Origin: an uncultured Eubacteriales bacterium
Lineage (GTDB): Bacteria > Bacillota > Clostridia > Christensenellales > Borkfalkiaceae
Direction of reading: 5' to 3'
Assembly (NCBI GenBank): GCA_902767455.1
Contig: CACXHH010000003.1
Coordinates: forward strand, 1 to 16,965
DNA length: 16,965 bases
Part shown: positions 1 to 8,700 of the stretch, in pieces
Numbering within the stretch: position 1 is the stretch's first letter
How the letters are laid out: every line of letters begins with the position of its first letter
The notes under the pieces: model-generated
Seen by the model: only the letters and a program-made list of their open reading frames with translations
What the model was told of the DNA's origin: nothing
Databases searched by the model: none
Translations under genes and position numbers: made by a program

Positions 1-347
1 CTCCCGTAGGAGTTTGGGCCGTGTCTCAGTCCCACTGTGGCCGTTCACCCTCGCAGGTCGGCTACCGATCGTCGACTTGGTGGGCCGTTACCTCACCAAC
101 TATCTAATGGGACGCGAGCCCATCTCTATCCGATAAATCTTTCATCCAACGGCGATGCCGCCAAAGGATAATATGCGGTATTAGCACAAATTTCTCTGTG
201 TTATTCCCCAGATAGAGGCAGGTTGCTCACGCGTTACTCACCCGTCCGCCACTAAGCAAGAGAGCAAGCTCTCTTACTTCGTTCGACTTGCATGTGTTAA
301 ACACGCCGCCAGCGTTCGTCCTGAGCCAGAATCAAACTCTTTAGTTT
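1..347 (-). rRNA. rrs: 16S ribosomal RNA gene, 5' part (cut by window edge)
   Basis: This is the small-subunit ribosomal RNA, running on the minus strand. The conserved bacterial 27F site (AGAGTTTGATTCTGGCTCAG) lies at 340-321. By comparison with the E. coli numbering, the mature 5' end should fall near 347. The left edge of the window falls just inside the conserved block that reads ACTCCTACGGGAG on the RNA strand, around E. coli position 340-355, so roughly the first fifth of the gene is present. The V1 and V2 regions are included. The overall sequence is Clostridia-like, but I cannot assign a family by eye. The rest of the operon (23S, 5S) lies outside the window. Confidence 0.97.
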
Positions 348-570
348 AATTTCATAAAGCCGCGCCTTTTTCAAGACGCAACTGCTCTAACGATTTACGT
401 TATTTGCTGACTGTTTATTTTTGGTACATATTATATACTCAAATTATTGACAGAAATCTTTTCGTCAAAATAAATTGACTCAATTCATTTCCTTCTATTC
501 AGTTTTTAATCTACAATTGATTGAGCCGCTGCTCAATGAGTGCTGCGCCTTTTGGGGTGACAGCCTAACC
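348..570 (-). other. rRNA operon leader region
   Basis: This stretch lies between the promoter-proximal -10 box at 571-576 and the 16S 5' end, so it should be transcribed as the rRNA leader. It carries a perfect 7-bp hairpin at 520-537 (ATTGAGC, 4-base loop, GCTCAAT). A further TATAAT on the minus strand at 435-430 lacks a good -35 partner and is at best a weak third promoter. I did not recognise a boxA. The partner strand of the RNase III processing stem is outside the window. Plus-strand open frames here look like chance frames in AT-rich DNA. Confidence 0.6.
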
Positions 571-599
571 ATAATAACACATCTTATAGAGCTTGTCAA
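571..599 (-). promoter_or_regulatory. rRNA promoter, gene-proximal copy
   Basis: On the minus strand TTGACA (599-594) is followed by an exact 17-base spacer and TATTAT (576-571), with a TG one base before the -10 box (extended -10). Transcription should start near 564, about 217 bases before the 16S 5' end. T-runs on the plus strand at 603-607, 614-618, 624-629 and 637-642 are A-tracts just upstream on the template's promoter side, as expected of an UP element. Confidence 0.88.
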
Positions 600-602
600 C
601 TG

Positions 603-642
603 TTTTTCAAAAGTTTTTCAAAATTTTTTAAAAAACTTTTTT
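603..642 (-). promoter_or_regulatory. A-tract UP-like element of the proximal rRNA promoter
   Basis: Directly upstream of the TTGACA box, the minus strand has four A/T tracts of 5-6 bases whose starts are 11, 10 and 13 bases apart. Such spacing gives intrinsically bent DNA, and AT-rich DNA here is the known binding region for the RNA polymerase alpha C-terminal domain. The function is inferred from position and composition. Confidence 0.55.
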
Positions 643-664
643 AAGCCGCTTTCCGCTCTTTTTC

Positions 665-676
665 AGCCCGAAGGCT
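665..676 (-). other. Small UUCG-tetraloop hairpin between the rRNA promoters
   Basis: On the minus strand the sequence reads AGCC-TTCG-GGCT, a 4-bp stem closed by the stable C(UUCG)G tetraloop. It would be transcribed only from the distal promoter. The same 12 bases recur at 13127-13138. Confidence 0.45.
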
Positions 677-718
677 TCTGATGCGGCTCGACGGGACTTT
701 CGCGCCGTGAGTGCTTCT

Positions 719-747
719 ATTAAACTACATTTTTTGAATTTTGTCAA
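719..747 (-). promoter_or_regulatory. rRNA promoter, distal copy
   Basis: A second minus-strand promoter has TTGACA (747-742), an exact 17-base spacer and TTTAAT (724-719). It lies 148 bases upstream of the proximal copy and has the same architecture, including an upstream run of A-tracts. Tandem promoters are usual for bacterial rRNA operons. Confidence 0.8.
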
Positions 748-750
748 CCG

Positions 751-788
751 TTTTTTTCAAGTTTTTTCTTATTTTTTCAAGTTTTTTT
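751..788 (-). promoter_or_regulatory. Phased A-tract (curved DNA) element of the distal rRNA promoter
   Basis: Four T-runs on the plus strand start at 751, 762, 772 and 782 and are 7, 6, 6 and 7 bases long, so they repeat every 10-11 bases in phase with the helix. They abut the distal -35 box. This is the textbook arrangement for intrinsic curvature and an UP element. The effect on transcription is inferred. Confidence 0.65.
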
Positions 789-1258
789 CAAAAATTTTCC
801 GTTACACTATATATTGTGCGTTTTTTCGACGAAAAAACACAAGAGCCCGCTTCGTTCTCCTGTAAAACACCCTTGGACAAAGGATTTTTTCTCGCCTTTT
901 ATATTTATCGTTATAACAATCCGCCGATATACCCTATAATTCTTTCATTCGTTTCGCGCATTTTTCTTCGATCGCTTACGCCGCGTTCCCGAACGATTTG
1001 CCGACCGACCGCGTCCTTAATTGCCAACGAACGGGCGCGGCGAACGTTCTATACTATTTTTTTCAGAGCGTCCGTTATATATTATATATAAATGTCACGC
1101 GTGCGCGTGCATAAATTATTCTTATTTTGTAATGATTTGACACATCTTTTTTTTTAAAACAAACCCGTCCGCTCGACGAACGGCTACGCCCGCTCGATTT
1201 TTCGCGATTGAAGGAAAGCTCTCTGCCCGATAAAAGCGCCGTGCTTTTTCCGAACGAT
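789..1258. other. Gene-free intergenic stretch
   Basis: I see no convincing gene here. The open frames lack ribosome binding sites and are rich in residues typical of AT-rich noncoding DNA. The one structure worth noting is an odd palindrome at 820-838 (GTTTTTTCG, A, CGAAAAAAC). A TTGACA at 1137-1142 on the plus strand has no matching -10 box. Confidence 0.5.
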
Positions 1259-1294
1259 AAAAACGAGCCGAACTGTTTTCGACAAGACGGCTCG
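1259..1294 (-). terminator. Rho-independent terminator of the AraC-family gene
   Basis: Read on the minus strand, CGAGCCG (1294-1288) pairs with CGGCTCG (1270-1264). A short inner pairing (TGT/ACA) surrounds a 5-base loop, and a T5 run follows (1263-1259). It lies about 115 bases downstream of the regulator's stop codon and points the right way. Confidence 0.65.
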
Positions 1295-1375
1295 ACTCGT
1301 TCGTTATATGTCTTTAAATATTCGCAACCGCGACCTTTAAAAGGAATTTCTAAACGGGCTTTTAAACGGAAAAAC

Positions 1376-1404
1376 GGGGCTATAAGTCGATTAACGACTT
1401 TTTT
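1376..1404 (+). repeat. Dispersed 18-mer with terminator-like hairpin
   Basis: GGGGCTATAAGTCGATTA (1376-1393) occurs again exactly at 16172-16189. Here its second half forms AAGTCG-ATTAA-CGACTT followed by T4 (1384-1404), a weak terminator shape on the plus strand just beyond the 3' end of the regulator gene. The copy at 16172 lacks the second arm. No function is known to me. Confidence 0.45.
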
Positions 1405-1407
1405 CGT

Positions 1408-2391
1408 TTAACGGTTGCCCTTGTAAAACCTTCTGTAAGCAAGCGGAGTGGTGCCCACCTGCTTTTTGAAAAGACGAATAAGCGCCTGCATATCGTATAA
1501 GCCTACGGCGTCGGCGATTTCCGACACGGACATATTGCTCGTGATAAGAAGTTCGGTAGCCTTATTGTAGCGGTATTTTGAAATATACTCGGCGATAGGC
1601 AGTTTAACGCACGAGCAGAAGAGATTGTTAAGGTAGTTGGGAGAGAGAAAGACGTTTCTCGCACACTCTTCGACGGAGATCTTGCGGGTGTAGTTTTCGG
1701 CGATAAAGTCGAGCGTTTTGGAAACGGCGTCCGGAACGGCGGTCTTGTCGTAGCCTTTACTTCTCACGTACTCGACGAGTTTGACGAAAAACTCGTAAAA
1801 TTTTACGGAAAACTCCACTTCGTTGAAAGTTCCGCTTTCCATAGCGGCGATAATGCTTTCAACGAGCGGCACGAAGCAGAGAACGTCCGAACCGAGCTGA
1901 AAGTTGATGGAAAAACGCATAAGGTATTCGTAAACGTTGACGACGAACGGCGACGGCACGAAATGGATATAATACTGCTCGGCGCAGACGCTCTCTCCGT
2001 TTTTAGGCGGATCGAGCCAGGCTACGGTAGGTTTGCGGCAATCGCGCAACCTTAACACGAACGGCTCGGCGTTGCTGATGAAATTATCGTAAATAACGTT
2101 CATTCGCCCCTTGACGAGCATGCACATAGAAAACGAGTCCATATACTCGCGCCGCAAGCGGTAACTCTGATCGAGCGTTTCGTGCCCGACGAGATGAATC
2201 TGAATAAGCGTTCCGCTTAAATCGCGCTTTATCGGAAGCTCGAATCTTTTGGTGCCCGACATAAACGCCGCGTTAAAATCCGACCGCATTGACGGCAGTA
2301 CCGAAGGTCCGTTTCCGGAAGTTTTTTCCTTTTTTGAATTCTTTGTGCGCATAATCGTAGAAAATGAAAGTTTTTGCGTGCAAATTGCCAT
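1408..2391 (-). CDS. AraC-family transcriptional regulator
   Basis: This is a cytoplasmic DNA-binding regulator of 327 residues from the chosen ATG. Residues ~226-323 are a typical AraC/XylS double helix-turn-helix: the first helix pair runs through ISVEECARNVFLSPNYLNNLF, and the second through MSVSEIADAVGLYDMQALIRLFKKQVGTTP. Residues ~75-165 fit the AraC-type cupin (sugar or small-ligand sensing) domain. A TTG 33 bases further upstream is in frame but lies between the promoter's -10 and -35 boxes, so it cannot be the start. ATG at 2391 gives a leader of only ~12 bases, and ATG at 2352 (MRTKNSKK) is the alternative. Neither has a Shine-Dalgarno sequence. The gene diverges from the giant lipoprotein gene, so it is a candidate controller of that gene. 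The ligand cannot be told. Confidence 0.9.
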   Translation of the reverse strand: MAICTQKLSFSTIMRTKNSKKEKTSGNGPSVLPSMRSDFNAAFMSGTKRFELPIKRDLSGTLIQIHLVGHETLDQSYRLRREYMDSFSMCMLVKGRMNVIYDNFISNAEPFVLRLRDCRKPTVAWLDPPKNGESVCAEQYYIHFVPSPFVVNVYEYLMRFSINFQLGSDVLCFVPLVESIIAAMESGTFNEVEFSVKFYEFFVKLVEYVRSKGYDKTAVPDAVSKTLDFIAENYTRKISVEECARNVFLSPNYLNNLFCSCVKLPIAEYISKYRYNKATELLITSNMSVSEIADAVGLYDMQALIRLFKKQVGTTPLAYRRFYKGNR

Positions 2392-2409
2392 TGTTTTGAT
2401 AATATAACC

Positions 2410-2438
2410 ATTATAAAATAACAATATATATTTGTCAA
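2410..2438 (-). promoter_or_regulatory. Promoter of the AraC-family gene
   Basis: On the minus strand TTGACA (2438-2433), an exact 17-base spacer and TATAAT (2415-2410) form a perfect sigma-A consensus. The predicted start is near 2403. This placement excludes the upstream TTG as a start codon. Confidence 0.9.
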
Positions 2439-2489
2439 TAGTATAATTTGATAAATTTTCAGATAAAAGATTCGTCGGTCAGCTGCCGC

Positions 2490-2508
2490 CCGAAACCGCG
2501 GCTTTCGG
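2490..2508. repeat. Short GC-rich inverted repeat
   Basis: CCGAAA (2490-2495) and TTTCGG (2503-2508) flank a 7-base centre, midway between the two divergent promoters. It could be a protein-binding dyad or simply a hairpin. Confidence 0.35.
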
Positions 2509-2527
2509 CGCTTTTGAGGCGCGTCAC

Positions 2528-2576
2528 CTATAAAAATAGTCGTAAGCCGTCAAATAATCTATTTTTATAGCTTACG
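2528..2576. promoter_or_regulatory. Interleaved inverted repeats, candidate operator
   Basis: A perfect 12-bp inverted repeat (CTATAAAAATAG at 2528-2539, CTATTTTTATAG at 2559-2570) is interleaved with a perfect 7-bp one (CGTAAGC at 2541-2547, GCTTACG at 2570-2576). The block ends 17 bases upstream of the lipoprotein promoter's -35 box and lies ~90 bases upstream of the regulator's promoter. The position is right for an activator site serving the divergent pair. Binding by the neighbouring AraC-family protein is inference. Confidence 0.6.
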
Positions 2577-2593
2577 TTATTTTAAAATCGGTA

Positions 2594-2622
2594 TTGACAC
2601 GCCCTGCTTCGAGTGCTATATT
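2594..2622 (+). promoter_or_regulatory. Promoter of the giant lipoprotein gene
   Basis: TTGACA (2594-2599), an exact 17-base spacer and TATATT (2617-2622) form a near-consensus sigma-A promoter. The predicted start near 2630 gives a leader of about 168 bases. Confidence 0.85.
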
Positions 2623-2629
2623 TGATTTG

Positions 2630-2796
2630 TTATATATAATATTGTCGCGCACGTTCGACGACGGGCAAACGTTTGCAAGTCGCAAAAGAAGGCGCGGCAT
2701 TAAAAGGTAACGACCGCAACGCCCATGGCTATCAATAAAGCTTTTGGCGGCGCGGAAGCGAATAAAAAAGACAAAAATTATATTCGGAGGCAAACA
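2630..2796 (+). promoter_or_regulatory. Long structured 5' leader of the lipoprotein mRNA
   Basis: The leader is unusually long and contains a 12-base palindrome (GCAAACGTTTGC, 2671-2682) and the pairing GGCG-CGG with CCG-CAA-CGCC further on. The segments GGGCAAAC, GTCGCAAA and GGTAACGACCGC recall the conserved core of c-di-GMP-I (GEMM) riboswitches. However, the spacing between the first two is too short for the usual second stem and its GNRA loop, so I do not call a riboswitch. The leader ends in a strong ribosome binding site. Confidence 0.4.
2786..2790 (+). promoter_or_regulatory. Ribosome binding site that fixes the lipoprotein start
   Basis: GGAGG lies 6 bases before ATG 2797. It selects this ATG over the in-frame ATG at 2725, which would add 24 residues ahead of the signal peptide. 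Confidence 0.9.
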
Positions 2797-5700
2797 ATGA
2801 ACACCAGAAAATTACTTTCCGTAGTTTTGCTCGTCGTTATGTGCTTTGCGCTCGCAATCGCGGCGTCGGCATGTAAAAAGACGCACAATTATTCTGCGGA
2901 ACCCGACACTTCCGCAGACGCTTCGATCTCCGCAAGCGAAGACGAATCCGCGGGAGAACAGAGCACGCCCTCGCAGGGAGAGCAGAGCACGCCTTCTCAA
3001 GGCGAAGCTTCAACAAGCGACGACACGCCCGCCACGGCGACGCTTGAATCTCTCACATTAAAGAGCGCTCCCGACAAAAAGGAATACGCTTACGGCGAAC
3101 AGCTTGATCTTACGGGCGCGTTCGTGACCGTAACTTACGACGACGAAACGGCCAAAGATATAGCCGTCACCGCCGAAATGGTTTCGGGCTATTCCGCAAC
3201 GACCGCAGGAAAACAGACCTTGACCGTGACCTACGCCGAAGACGGCACCGCGCTCACCGCCGAGTTTGAAGTGACCGTAGCCGAAAGATTGCCCGTTGCA
3301 ACGGCTCTCACCTTAAAGAGCGCTCCCGACAAGACCGAATACGCTTACGGTGAGGATCTCGATCTCACGGGCGCGTTCGTGACCGTAACTTACGACGACG
3401 AAACGGCCAAAGATATAGCCGTAACCGCCGAAATGGTTTCGGGCTATTCCGCAACGACCGCAGGAAAACAGACTTTGACCGTCACTTACACCGAAAACGA
3501 AGTAACGCTCACCACCGAGTTCGAAGTAGAAGTTGCGGCGGCAGGTCCCATGCTCGAATCGCTCGTTCTGACAGCTTCCCCCAAGGGCAGAATTTTAAGC
3601 GTCGGTCAGAACTTCAACGTAAACGGCTTCACGCTTTTCGCTTCTTACGACGACGAAACGACCGAAGAAGTAGCTCTCACCGAAGACATGGTAACGGGTT
3701 ACGACAAGAACGTAGCCGGCGAACAGACCGTCACCTTCACGTACGCGTCGAAATCGGTTGAATACACGGCGAAAGTCGTAGACGATTACACCTTCGTAAA
3801 GGGTACCGCCGACGCGTGGGAAATCACCGAAGACGAAAACGGTTCGAGAAAATACGTTTCTCTCACCGATAACGCGATGCTTATTTTCAACGACTCTTCA
3901 TTTACGGGCGGCAGCATTTCGTTCGATATGAAGATCCCCACCACCGAATTCAGCAACCTTGCGGTTACCGGTATCGTTTACGCGTACACCGTAAACGCCG
4001 AAGGCAAACAGCAGTATTACGTTACGGGCCGTAGCTCGAAGAACGGTAACTTCACTTCGTACCGCATGCCCGGAACGGCGTTCGAGAAAGGCGGCGCGAT
4101 CTCCGACGTTATGGATAACCTTGACGAAACTTATCATCTCAAGTTTATCTGGAATTCCGCTTATAAATACGTTGACGGCAACGGCAACAACGTAGTCGGC
4201 GGTTGCGCGCATTACTTCCTTAACGGCGAATTCAAATCGACCACCGTATTTACCGTAGCTCTCGAAGCCAAAGGTCAGATAGGTCTTCGCGCGCTCAACG
4301 CAGGCGCGGAATTTTCAAATATCAACGTAAGCATCGAAGACGAGCTTTCCGGTATTGAGATCGTCCACGCTCCCGATAAGACGGAATACAATGTCGGCGA
4401 AGAACTCGATCTCGAAGGTCTTGTCGTCAACGCGCTCTATTACGCAGGCAACCCGACTGAAATAGAAGTATTCCCGAGCATGATCTCCGGCTATGACAAA
4501 ACCAAAGTCGGCACGCAGGAAATAACCGTCACCTACACGCGCAAAGGCGTCACCGTCACCGCTACGTTTACCGTAAAAGTGACCGCGCCCGACGTAACGA
4601 TTACCGGCGTTGAAATGAAAACGGCTCCCGCAAAGACGCTTTACAACCTTACCGACACGCTCGATTTGACCGGCGCCGCGATCACCGCGACTTACAGCAA
4701 CGGCTCGACCGAGGACGTTACCGTCACCGCCGAAATGGTTTCGGGCTTCGATTCTACTACCGCGGGCGTTAAGACCGTTACCGTGACTTACGAAGGCATG
4801 ACGACTTCCTTTACGGTAAAAGTCACCGACGATTACGTTTTCAATAACGGCTCGCTCAACGCCGCGCCCACTTCCGACGACTTTATTATCACGGAAGACG
4901 AAAACGGTTCGAGAAGATACACGTTCGTCGGCGAAAAATACGCTTCCGTAATGTTCAACAAAGTTGAATTCACGGGCGGCACGATCTCCTACAAGATAAA
5001 GATGGTCGGAACTCCCGGAACGTGGGGCGTAGGCGTAGTTTACGGCTCCACCGAAAAGGATATGCTGTATAACCGCGGCACCTACTATCTTACCGGGTTC
5101 AACAAGAACGCTTATCTCAAAACTTACGAGAGAAATCCGAGTTTGGGTTCGATCGATGAAGAGTCCGCCGCATCGCAAATAACCGACACGAGCGCCGAAT
5201 ACGCTATCACCGTTATTTGGGACTATTCGTCGCATATCCGCACTTACATTAACGGACAGCTCGCAAACGACATAGAACTCGCTTCTTCGCTTACCGGCAA
5301 ATACGTCGGTCTCTACTTCCCGAGCGGACTTAAAGGCACGGAAATTTACGACGTGGTATTCGACGACGCTGTTATACTCGACGGTATTGCCGTAACCAAC
5401 ACCCCGAAGACCAACTACAACGTCGGCGAAGAACTCGATCTGACGGGCATGACGGTAAAAGCCACTTATCTTACCCGCCCCGCTAAAATTCTCGATCTTT
5501 CCGAGCTTAACGTTACCGGTTACGATAAAGATACGATCGGCGAGCAGACGATAACCGTTTCTTACACCGAAAACGGCGTTACCAAGACCGCTACCTTCAC
5601 CGTAAGCGTAGTTACCGCGGGCGTAACGCTCGAAGGCATAGCTTTGGTAGCTATACCGACCAGAACGCTCTACAACGTTACTGATACGCTCGATATGACC

Positions 5701-8700
5701 GGCGCGAAGATAACAGCAACTTACAGCGACGGATCCACTAAAGAACTCGACGTCACCACCGATATGATCACCGGCTTTGACAACGCCGTCGCGGGCACGC
5801 AGACTCTTACCGTAAATTACGAAGGCAAAACGACTTCCTTCACGGTAAAAGTTATCGATGACTATAACTTCACCGACGGAACCTCAGCCGACTGGATCAT
5901 CACCGAAGACGAAAACGGTTCAAGAAAATTCGTTGCCGCAACCGATGAAAGAATAGTGCTTACGTTTAAGAACGTTAAGTTCGTAAGCGGTAGCATTTCG
6001 TTCAAACTTTCGGTACCCGACAACGATTATAACTATATCGTCGGCGTTCTCTATGCAGCAGACACACTCAACGTAAGTTACACCGTTGGTAATGCTTATG
6101 GAACAGGCAGATCGGCAAGCAATCAAAGATTCACAAGTATGGCGTTGATACAGGACAAATCCGCCCCGGGTTGGCAGACGAATAACCAAGTATCAAACGT
6201 TATTAGTGATGTTGACACGATCTACGATATGAAAATTATTTGGGACAATAACGAACACGTTCACTATTATCTCAACGGCGAATATCTTGCGACCGCAACA
6301 CTTAGTTACGGTTTACACGGCGAATACGTAGGTCTTTACGTCGGAAAATGTAAAGGTGCTCAGATTTACGACGTAGTTATCGATGGAAACGACGTTCTTG
6401 ACTCGCTCACTATCACCGCCCCCGAAAAAGTTACCTACAACGTCGGCGAAGAACTTGATCTCACCGGCATGACGGCGACGGCTTCCTATCTCACTTGCGC
6501 CGACAAACAGCTTGAAACGACCGCTCTCACCCTTACGGGCTACGACAAGGACACCGTTGGCGAACAGACGGTAACCGTTTCTTACACCGAAAACGGTGTT
6601 ACCAAGACGGCTACCTTCACCGTAAGCGTAGTCGCCGCGGGCGTAACTCTTGAAGGCGCCGCCTTAAAGTCCGCCCCCGCTAAGACGACTTACAACTATT
6701 CTGACGAGCTCGATCTTACGGGCGCGTATATCACGCTTACTTACAGCGACGAATCTACGAGAGACGTCGAGATGACTTCCGAAATGATTTCGGGCTTCGA
6801 CTCGACCAAACCGGGCGTTCAGACGATAACCGCGACCTACACGGAAGGCGAGCAAACTTTCGACGTTACTTTTGAAGTGACGGTCACCAACTACCACTTC
6901 ATTCTCGGCAGTGCTTCCGATCTCGTCATCACGACGGACGAAAACGGCGTTACCAAGTTCACGTCGCCCACCACGACGGCTGTTTCGATGATATTCAAAG
7001 GCGAATACTTCAACGGCGGTAGCGTGTCGTTCGACCTTATGATCCCCACGCTCACCGAATACAGCGCTTCGAGCACCAACGTCACGGGTATCATGTACGC
7101 TTACAACGTCGTAGACGATACCAACAAATATTACGTTACCGGTCGCGTATACAATTCCGGCAACTACACTTCGTATCGCTCGTCGCCGTTCGCATGGGAA
7201 AACACCACGAAAGCTACCGGCGTTATGACCGACACGACGAAGACGTATCACGTCGAATTCATCTGGGATCCTACCTACGTCAACGCCGAAGGCAAAAACA
7301 CAGGTCGCGTTCATTACTTCCTTGACGGCGAATACCTTTGCACCAACGAGTTCAAAGAACACTTCGGCGGCGGCGAAGTAGGTATCCACTTCGTAAACAA
7401 AGGAGCCGAGATAAGCAATCTCAGATTCGATCCGACGGCTAAACTCAGCGGGCTCGAAGTTTCCGCTACCAAGACGGAATACGCTCTCGGCGAAGATATC
7501 GACCTTACGACCGTTACCGCAATCCCCGCCTACTATTTCACTCCCGACGAAGTAACGGCTATCGACGCGGATAAACTCACGATCACCGGTTACGACAAAA
7601 ACACCGTCGGCGAACAGACGGTCACCTTCTCCTACACGGAAAACGGCAGAACGGCTTCCGCCGAACTTAAAATCAAAGTCTATAACGAAAACGCAACACT
7701 CGAAAGCATAGCCGTAACGACTGCGCCCGCCAAGACGCTCTATAACCTTACCGACGAACTCGTGATCGACGGTGCAAAGATAACCGCGACTTACAGCGAC
7801 GCTTCGACCGCCGAATACAACGTCACTGCCGATATGGTAACGGGCTTCGATTCCGCTACCGCGGGCGTTAAGACCGTCACCGTAACTTACGAAGACAAGA
7901 CAGCGACCTTCACCGTAAAAGTTATCGACGATTACGTCTTCAACTGCGAAACCGATATCGGCACCGCAACGACGAGCAACATCATCGTCACCGAAGACGA
8001 AAACGGTTCGAGAAAGTTTACGCTCGCTTCCGACGCGTACTGCTCGGTACTTTTCAAAAACGTCGAGTTCACGAGCGGAAGTATCTCCTTCAAGATGAAG
8101 TATCCAAAATACGGTAACACTTGGGTAATAGGCGTTATTTACGGCGCAAACACGTACAACGCTCAATACGCAAAAGATAAATTCTACGCAACCGGTTGCT
8201 CTGCAAACGGTTATCTGAGAACAGTCCAGAGAAACACCGCAATGACATGGCAAGACGAAGAAGCGGAAGCTTGCAACGTTTCTACCGTTAATACGGAATA
8301 CAGCGTCAAAATCATCTGGGACGGCAACCAGCACGTTCACTACTATATCAACGGACAGTACGTTTATACTTCCGCACTGTCTAAAAAACTTACGGGCAAA
8401 TACGTAGGCGTTTACTTCCCGTCCAAATGCGCAGGTTCCGAAGTTTACGATATCGTTTTAGACGCTACCGAAACTCAGCCCGCCCTTCTCAACGACCTTA
8501 CTCTCGACGCGGCTCCCGCCAAGTTAAGATACGCCGTCGGCGAAGAACTCGATCTGACCGGCATGACGGCAACCGCTACTTACCTTACCGGCGAAGCCGC
8601 CAAAACTGTCGACAACTCGGCTTTCGTTCTCACGGGCTACGATAAAGATACGGAAGGTAATTACACCGTTACCGCAACTTACACCGAAAACGGAATTTCC

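Noticed and set aside
447..475. Plus-strand promoter from TTGACA at 447-452
   Set aside because: The hexamer 17 bases on is ATAAAT, a weak match, and no plausible gene follows on the plus strand.
475..1091. Phe-rich plus-strand open frames as small proteins
   Set aside because: They are the complement of the rRNA leader, promoters and A-tracts. They have no ribosome binding site, and the poly-Phe is explained by T-runs.
1160..1300. tRNA or T-box element
   Set aside because: GC-rich arms are present, but there is no cloverleaf, no T-loop consensus and no T-box sequence. The hairpin at 1259-1294 is better read as a terminator.
1208..1411. 67-codon plus-strand frame
   Set aside because: It starts with TTG, has no ribosome binding site and overlaps the AraC terminator hairpin and the dispersed 18-mer.
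2725..2796. Upstream ATG at 2725 as the lipoprotein start
   Set aside because: It would put 24 charged residues before the lipoprotein signal, and the GGAGG site clearly serves ATG 2797.
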